This document shows, in pieces, positions 58,157 to 64,000 of a stretch of 64,000 bases of DNA. Where the stretch lies: NCBI RefSeq assembly GCF_963678635.1, contig NC_087062.1, positions 24,386,177 to 24,450,176 on the forward strand. Reading direction: 5' to 3'. This stretch comes from Symsagittifera roscoffensis (taxonomy: Eukaryota > Xenacoelomorpha > Acoela > Convolutidae). The stretch's first letter is position 1. Every line of letters starts with the position of its first letter. Under the pieces are notes generated by a model that did no database searches, had not been told where the DNA came from, and saw only the letters and a list, made by a program, of their open reading frames with translations. A program made the position numbers and the translations under genes.

Positions 58157-59701
58157 TTAGAAATTAACACGCGTTGGTAATATTAGGTGGAGATCCAAAA
58201 TTCAACTCGAGTTAAGACTGGTACGCTGGTTGGTTTGGTAGGGGGGACCGGATATAGACAGCTTTTGTGATACCCCATAAGATCACTAGTGGGGGGAGGA
58301 AAACGCGTGGCAATTAGGTACCAGACAATTTTTTTTTTTAGACGAAAGGTAGACATTGGTCACCTTTAAATTTTAGGTGGGCTCATTTTTCTGTTTTTAT
58401 TATTTTTCTTACTTAAAATTTTTGTTGCATTTTATTGAGGATTTGTGTTTGGTTTTATACGAACAGGTGATCACAAGATACCTGCGCACCTACATTGAAA
58501 TAGAAACAACCAAAAAGAAGAGGGGGGTCAGCATTTGGCTTTTAAGAGAGGGTTTTTGGGAAAATTTTACTAGAGCTTGAGTGGTGGTACAAGGTACGGT
58601 GGTTCAAGAAGACCCTACAACGAGGAAGACACTCCGTGACGAGTATTGGGACAAGACCGAAGAAGTCTTGGGACAGAGCAGTCTTGGGATAGTGGTCTTG
58701 GGACAGGGTCTTGGGACAGTGGTCTTGGGACAGGGTCTTGGGACAGTGGTCTTGGGACAGGGTCTTGGGACAGTGGTCTTGGGACAGTGGTCTTGGGACA
58801 GGGTGTTGGGACAGTGGTCTTGGGACAGTGGTCTTGGGACAGGGTCTTGGGACAGGGTCTTGGGACAGTGGTCTTGGGACAGTGGTCTTGGGACAGGGTC
58901 TTGGGACAGGGTCTTGGGACAGGGTCTTGGGACAGTGGTCTTGGGACAGGGTCTTGGGACAGGGGTCTTGGGACAGTGGTCTTGGGACAATGGTCTTGGG
59001 ACAGTCTTGGGACAGTGGTCTTGGGACACTAGTCTTGGGACACTAGTCTTGGGACACCAGCCTTGGGACACTGGTCTTGGGACACTACCCTTGGGACACT
59101 AATCTTGGGACACTAGTCTTGGGACACCAGCCTTGGGACACTGGTCTTGGGACACTACCCTTGGGACACTAGTCTTGGGACAGTAGTCTTGGGACACTAG
59201 CCTTGGGACACTAGTCTTGGGACAGTAGTCTTGGGACACTGGTCTTGGGACACTACCCTTGGGACAGTAGTCTTGGGACACTAGCCTTGGGACACTAGCC
59301 TTGGGACAGTAGTCTTGGGACACTAGCCTTGGGACACTGGTCTTGGGACAGTAGTCTTGGGACACTAGTCTTGGGACAGTAGTCTTGGAACAGTGGTCTT
59401 GGTACAAGGGTCTTAGGACACTAACGGAGAGTACTGTGATAGTGACGAATAGTCTTGGGACGGTATAGAAATTGAAGTCAAATTACAACGAGTGCGTTTT
59501 AAGACAGAATAAGACAAATCGAAATAGGTAGGGTTAAGACCAAATTAAGGAAAATTTTTCGGAGGTTTTAGAAAGAGAATTGGATAAGGTTTTTAACACG
59601 TTGTACAGAATTTGTTACCACAAAAAATATTTTTTTTTACCCTTAGAATAGAATCGTGTATATAATAAAATTGTAAATAGAAGCAGTTGTAAATAGAAAT
59701 A
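58157..59701 (+). other. Retrotransposon 5' leader
   Basis: About 1.5 kb between the proposed LTR and the first gag ATG, an unusually long leader. It contains G-runs (58240-58300) and the minisatellite at 58644-59463. An in-frame stop (TAA at 59690) sits 12 nt upstream of the gag ATG at 59702. Packaging, dimerisation and translation-control signals would be expected in such a leader. None was identified by motif. Confidence 0.6.
58644..59463 (+). repeat. Minisatellite of 13/14-bp TTGGGACA units
   Basis: More than fifty head-to-tail units. From about 58667 to 59027 13-bp CTTGGGACAGGGT and 14-bp CTTGGGACAGTGGT units mix. From about 59028 to 59415 nearly all are 14 bp with variable tails (CACTAGT, CACCAGC, CACTACC, CAGTAGT). 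A higher-order 70-bp block of five units repeats at 59041 and 59111. The units lack stops in every frame on both strands, so long open frames here are a by-product of the repeat. Confidence 0.95.
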
Positions 59702-62700
59702 ATGAGGCGGAGTAGGGTACCGGTGCTCGAAAAAAGGTCAAGTGGATCAAACACGAAATATAATTCATCGCTGCGCGGAACGACATCAACGGGCCCAAAG
59801 ATAACGAAGACGAACTTTTCAGTTAACATGGTCAGCACAAGGAGTACAGCGGAGAACAGGGCGAAAGAGGGCACGGAAGGGGAGCGAGTAGAACCCACCA
59901 TCGAGATTGATCTAGAGACACCCGATCAAAGTGTGGATGAAACAAGGAAGATGGCGACAGAGTCAACTCCAATGCCCAATGCAGAGGAACCGAACCAGAA
60001 ACCCATAGAGTTCTCACCGATAGATGACGCGGAAGATGCAATAGGCAACACCGAAGAAACGGTGAAAGAAGACTCTCAAGTAAAGAGGACATCTTTTACG
60101 GAAAAATTGGGAATAATGTTCGGAATAAAAACAAAAGAAAACGTGACTGAAGAACCAAAAGCAGAAAGAGCACGAACGTTTGGGACAGTGAGCACGAAGA
60201 CCTCAGAAGCCAATCCAAGAGAGGAACAAGCTAAAGCAGAGGCTACGGCCGAAGAGAGACCGACAGCTGACCATGAAGAGACTAACATTGAGCTGGGTGA
60301 CTTGTTGGCGAAATTAAATCAGATTGACAAAAGACTTAAGCACAGTGAAGAAGACAGAGAGGTGATAAAAAAGGAGATAAGATACAACAAGCACGAGTAT
60401 CTAGACAGTTATTTTAACCTAGCTAAGGCAACAGATGAGAGACTCAAGGAAATGTCAGATAAGGTAGAAGCCACCAATGAAGAACGAGAAAAGAACATCA
60501 AAACAGACATGCAACAGTTGAAGAACCGATATGATGATGTCAACAGCCAATTAGGGAGCCTGGAAAGGAGAATGGACACAATGAGCAGGAGTCAAGCCGA
60601 GAGTTCGTGTGAAATACAGGCAAAGTTGGATGCAATCTTGAGAGGTTCTACTCCACAAGAAAGACCGGCAGCGGATCGTACGCAAGGCACCAGAGTTGAC
60701 TTTGCAGAACCACAAAGGAACAAACGACAATCGACACCGTTGCCCTTAACCAGGGATGCGATAAGCATAGCACCAACAGCTGCGAAAACAATAATGAAGA
60801 ATGGAACGTCGAATACAACGACTGCTCCGGGAGATTCAACAGCTAACAGCAACACAGGACCGGATGCTATGACATGGGCCAGCACTTGGGAGATGATGAA
60901 CAGGACTCTAGAGGCCTTCGCCACGAGGAACACTGACTCGAGCGACAGGAGAGAGGGAAAATCAAGAAAGACATTCAAGAAGCCAAAAGAATTCAAGGAC
61001 GACTCCGATGGATGCATTGACACTTGGGTGGAAGTGATGAGATTACATCTAGAACAAGATAACTTGAGTGACGAAAGACAAGCATGTACAGCCATACTGA
61101 GCAACTTGGAAGGAACGGCATTAAAATGCGTGGTCGCAAAGAAGGAGGAAGAACGCGACACCGCGGACAAGATCTTCGAGATATTGCTGAATCGGTTCGG
61201 GTCAGGCATGAAGGGTCACCAAGCGATGATGCGATTTGAAAAGAGAAGGCAGAGGGACGACGAGTCAATAGATCGGTTCCTAGATGACCTCGAGAGCTTG
61301 AGAAGGAGGAGTGACCCAGAGGAGTCGACAAATAGACGGAACTTTAGCATTGCCTCGAAGTTCATCGATGGGGTGAAAAGTGATGACTTAAGGACAATGT
61401 TAGCAACATACTACACATTGTCGAAGGACAGCGCACCCACCCCAGAAGAAATGAGACAGAAATCAAGAGAATACATGCTGATGAAACCTAAGAAGTACTC
61501 ATATTCCGAAAACAGGAACACGCAAGGGGGAAGCCAACCCCAGAGGTCATCATGGTACAAACCTAGAGATGATATGGACAAGCGCAGATCATGCGCGAAC
61601 TGCGGGTCAGCGGATCATCATGTGGCTGACTGCACAACGTACAAACAAGGCATGAAGAGCCTAGGTTATGCACCGGATGAAGAGGATATGAGCCAGATGG
61701 AGGAACACGAGTACTATAATGGCTTGATCATCAAGATAGGCGCCAGATGCTTCTTCTGTAACCAGGAGGGGCACTTCAGAATGGATTGTCCCTTGTTCTG
61801 GGAAGCGGTCAAGGACCAGAATCACCCCAAACATAAGTTGGCATTAGCGGCGGTGCAGAATCAGCGGAACAGGCAAAACGAGTTTGAATCTAGGAACTTG
61901 GGGGCACCAAACACCGAATTGCCGACGAAGACAGTGAAAGCTGTTACACATGTTAGTGGTGCGTTAGAGTCCGCGGCCGGAAGCTCTCTAGAGATAAATT
62001 ATGAGAAAGCGGCGACGGAAGCAATTGCCAAAGTGAAACAAGATCTGGCTGCGAAAGAAATAGAGCAACGACTAAAGTTGGAGATCGAAAGACAGAATTT
62101 TAACGGAGCATTAACCGGATCGAACTCAATACCAGAGGCTAGAACGGGCTCAATGAAGACCGGGAATTGTAACACCGTGAAAATGGTGACAGGTAAACCT
62201 TTTGGATTATCGAAAATCGGAGCAAGAATAATGTCGATAATCACAGTGGGCGGACACGAGGTAACCAGAAACTTGAGCGAGCCGAGCGACCAGACGATAA
62301 TGCACATTGACGTGTATGCAGACTACTTGAGTGGAATAAGTCCACAAACGACTTCTAGAGCGCTCAGGGCACTACTCACGAGAGGGGGCAGCAAATCGGT
62401 ACGTGTTGATAATAGGTACACTGAAGCTTATGGTCCACACGAGGTCATGCTAAATATAGATGGAATCAACATCTATACCAAGACGATGATAACATGCGAC
62501 GAAGACCTAATTGGACAAATCTATGTAGGGAAAGAAGAGTTGAAAGTAAGATCGATCGGACACTGTGCCATGCTTGAAGAAGATGCAATGCACATCGGGA
62601 CGGAAGCAGACGTGACAGGGCACGTGCTAGACATAAATGGCAAAAAGACTCAGTTGCGTGGATTACTTGACACGGGAGCAGTCTTGAGCGTCATACCAAT

Positions 62701-64000
62701 CGAAACATGGGAAAAGATGGGCTTTGACAAAGGTGACTTGATAGACTCGAGAATACGGCTGTCAGCTGCAAACAAAGGGGCCCTACGGGTGCTGGGCAGG
62801 ACGCCGATAATAGCCCTCAATTTGGGGGAACGTAACCTGTGGATGAGCTTCATCGTGGTAGAAAACCTAGATGAATCTGACCAATTCATTTTGGGCAGAG
62901 ACTTCATCAGGAATTTCGACGTAACGATAGATCTAAATAATGCAATGTTCAGGATACGGAACCCGGATAGGAGGTACGCAATCAAACCGGTAAATTTAAT
63001 AATGGCAAATGAGAACAAAGCACCGGTATTCTTGAGTAGGAGAGTGAGGTTAAAAGCTAATGAAGCGGCAATCGTAAGCTTGAGGATGAAAAATTATAAT
63101 GAACTAAGTGACAACAAGCAAGTGTGTATAGTTCCAAATCCTAATAGTCAAAGCGCTGCTGTTTTAGGAAGATCATTTTCGATAACGAAGAGCGGCCTCT
63201 GCGTCAGTGTCTTGTTGAATACCCTTGATATACCGATCACGATACAGAGAGGCAGGAAGCTGGGATATGCTTTACCGGTTAAAACTCGATATGAAACAAT
63301 TGAAAACTCAAAACAAAATGAAGTTGTTGATTGTCCCAACCACAGGGACAAAATTTGTATCTTGAGACGATTGCAGAGAATAAAAGATTCTTCAGGTCTT
63401 ATCAAATCACTTAAGTCAGAAACGGACGATGGGCTTTCGAGCTGTTCGAACTTTCCAGAGCGACCCACGCTAGATGAAATGCAAACTGATAAACCGGTTC
63501 TGCCGGAGATTGAACATTTAAGGGGCAAACTGAAAGATGAACAGCTCGAAGCTATCAAGGACGTACTAGAGCGGAACGAGGAGGTTTTTTCAAGGCATAA
63601 GGCGGATATCGGGTGTTGTAATTTTGTTGAACATGAAATAGAACTTGAGGAAAACGCGGTGCCACACAGGGAGGGGGCGAGGCGCATGACCCCACACAAA
63701 TCGGACGCGTGTAGAAAAGAAATCGAAACGTTACTAGAGTATGACATGATAGAACCATCCAAGTCACCGTGGGCGTGTGGAGTAGTGATGGCCAAAAAGA
63801 AAGGCGACCAGTTAAGGTTTTGTTGTGACTTTCGATACCTGAACTCCGTCACGGTGAAGGATGCCTATCCCATACCTAGAATTGATGAGAGCCTCTCGAA
63901 GTTAGGTGATGCGAAATTTTTTACGACTCTTGATTTAGGCTCGGCCTTTTGGCAGGTACCATTAAGGAAGCAAGACAGGGACAAGACAGGGTTCGCCTGC
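59702..64000 (+). CDS. Ty3/gypsy-class gag-pol polyprotein, 3' end cut by window
   Basis: An uninterrupted frame of 1,433 codons opens at ATG 59702 (TAA at 59690 upstream in frame) and runs off the window. A second in-frame ATG at 59828 is an alternative start. Residues about 198-305 form a charged coiled coil. About 430-560 is a retrotransposon gag capsid domain (DTWVEVMRLHLEQ, W442). Two CCHC zinc knuckles follow (C631-A-N-C...H...C and C683-F-F-C...H...C). The aspartic protease has LLDTGAVLS (catalytic D990) and FILGRDFI (about 1062). Reverse transcriptase starts near 1313 with MIEPSKSPWACGVV, RFCCDFRYLN and TTLDLGSAFWQVPL, the last with catalytic Asp 1411. The YxDD box, RNase H and integrase lie beyond the edge. 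Gag and pol are one frame with no frameshift. Protease-RT order and motifs fit Metaviridae/Ty3-gypsy. Its base use is more GC- and purine-rich than the host DNA. Confidence 0.93.
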   Translation, partial: MRRSRVPVLEKRSSGSNTKYNSSLRGTTSTGPKITKTNFSVNMVSTRSTAENRAKEGTEGERVEPTIEIDLETPDQSVDETRKMATESTPMPNAEEPNQKPIEFSPIDDAEDAIGNTEETVKEDSQVKRTSFTEKLGIMFGIKTKENVTEEPKAERARTFGTVSTKTSEANPREEQAKAEATAEERPTADHEETNIELGDLLAKLNQIDKRLKHSEEDREVIKKEIRYNKHEYLDSYFNLAKATDERLKEMSDKVEATNEEREKNIKTDMQQLKNRYDDVNSQLGSLERRMDTMSRSQAESSCEIQAKLDAILRGSTPQERPAADRTQGTRVDFAEPQRNKRQSTPLPLTRDAISIAPTAAKTIMKNGTSNTTTAPGDSTANSNTGPDAMTWASTWEMMNRTLEAFATRNTDSSDRREGKSRKTFKKPKEFKDDSDGCIDTWVEVMRLHLEQDNLSDERQACTAILSNLEGTALKCVVAKKEEERDTADKIFEILLNRFGSGMKGHQAMMRFEKRRQRDDESIDRFLDDLESLRRRSDPEESTNRRNFSIASKFIDGVKSDDLRTMLATYYTLSKDSAPTPEEMRQKSREYMLMKPKKYSYSENRNTQGGSQPQRSSWYKPRDDMDKRRSCANCGSADHHVADCTTYKQGMKSLGYAPDEEDMSQMEEHEYYNGLIIKIGARCFFCNQEGHFRMDCPLFWEAVKDQNHPKHKLALAAVQNQRNRQNEFESRNLGAPNTELPTKTVKAVTHVSGALESAAGSSLEINYEKAATEAIAKVKQDLAAKEIEQRLKLEIERQNFNGALTGSNSIPEARTGSMKTGNCNTVKMVTGKPFGLSKIGARIMSIITVGGHEVTRNLSEPSDQTIMHIDVYADYLSGISPQTTSRALRALLTRGGSKSVRVDNRYTEAYGPHEVMLNIDGINIYTKTMITCDEDLIGQIYVGKEELKVRSIGHCAMLEEDAMHIGTEADVTGHVLDINGKKTQLRGLLDTGAVLSVIPIETWEKMGFDKGDLIDSRIRLSAANKGALRVLGRTPIIALNLGERNLWMSFIVVENLDESDQFILGRDFIRNFDVTIDLNNAMFRIRNPDRRYAIKPVNLIMANENKAPVFLSRRVRLKANEAAIVSLRMKNYNELSDNKQVCIVPNPNSQSAAVLGRSFSITKSGLCVSVLLNTLDIPITIQRGRKLGYALPVKTRYETIENSKQNEVVDCPNHRDKICILRRLQRIKDSSGLIKSLKSETDDGLSSCSNFPERPTLDEMQTDKPVLPEIEHLRGKLKDEQLEAIKDVLERNEEVFSRHKADIGCCNFVEHEIELEENAVPHREGARRMTPHKSDACRKEIETLLEYDMIEPSKSPWACGVVMAKKKGDQLRFCCDFRYLNSVTVKDAYPIPRIDESLSKLGDAKFFTTLDLGSAFWQVPLRKQDRDKTGFAC

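Noticed and set aside
58188-58203. TGGAGATCCAAAATTC as retrotransposon primer-binding site
   Set aside because: It starts with TGG, but the T-loop complement is out of register for a normal tRNA 3' end and it lies 31 nt past the proposed LTR. Mentioned only as a weak candidate.
58581-59410. Several overlapping long open frames on both strands (for example repeats of VLGQWSWD or VPRPLSQDHC)
   Set aside because: They lie entirely in the 13/14-bp minisatellite, whose unit has no stop codon in any frame. Frames are open on both strands and shift with unit length, so these are not proteins.
59593-63852. Minus-strand open frames of 60-230 codons
   Set aside because: They are antisense shadows of the plus-strand gag-pol frame and have no recognisable domain.
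1-64000. CRISPR arrays, bacterial operons, riboswitches or rho-independent terminators
   Set aside because: The window has spliced exons, SINE-like repeats and a Ty3/gypsy element, so it is eukaryotic. The direct repeats seen are minisatellites and transposons without CRISPR spacing.

Overview
The window is AT-rich animal (metazoan) nuclear DNA. Spliced coding sequence is packed as nine small exons with GT-AG introns on the minus strand. Most of the rest is non-coding DNA full of short decayed interspersed repeats. The right-hand end is a young LTR retrotransposon. I cannot name the phylum from what is here.

Left third (1572-15320, minus strand): the N-terminal half of a cGMP-dependent protein kinase gene (PKG type I / foraging / egl-4 class). 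Nine exons join in one frame into 417 codons: leucine-zipper coiled coil, autoinhibitory segment, cyclic-nucleotide-binding (CNB) domain A, CNB domain B, linker and the glycine loop of the kinase domain. The rest of the kinase lies beyond the left edge. The first coding exon was not found and must lie at higher coordinates, in or beyond the window.

Middle (15321 to about 56300): no convincing protein-coding gene. It holds more than twenty full-length or broken copies, in both orientations, of a roughly 500-bp non-autonomous transposon. The copies share subterminal inverted repeats (GTTCCGACT / AGTCGGAAC), a central GCGCG palindrome, a hairpin near the 3' end and a terminal CTTGTT. This layout resembles Helentron-derived (HINE) elements. 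The same region has a 519-bp foldback element, several near-perfect hairpins, two copies of a second DNA-transposon-like family, tRNA-like SINE pieces (one inside a PKG intron) and local tandem duplications.

Right end (about 56300-64000, plus strand): the composition becomes richer in G and in purines. This is the 5' part of a Ty3/gypsy-class LTR retrotransposon. A candidate 5' LTR contains a triplicated 70-bp CCAAT-box repeat. A long leader follows, carrying a minisatellite of more than fifty 13/14-bp TTGGGACA units. Then comes an uninterrupted gag-pol frame of at least 1,433 codons (gag, two CCHC zinc knuckles, DTG protease, start of reverse transcriptase), cut by the window edge. The intact frame suggests a recent insertion.

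The observations most worth following are the leader minisatellite, the HINE-like family with its exact head-to-tail junction, and the long foldback and hairpin loci.
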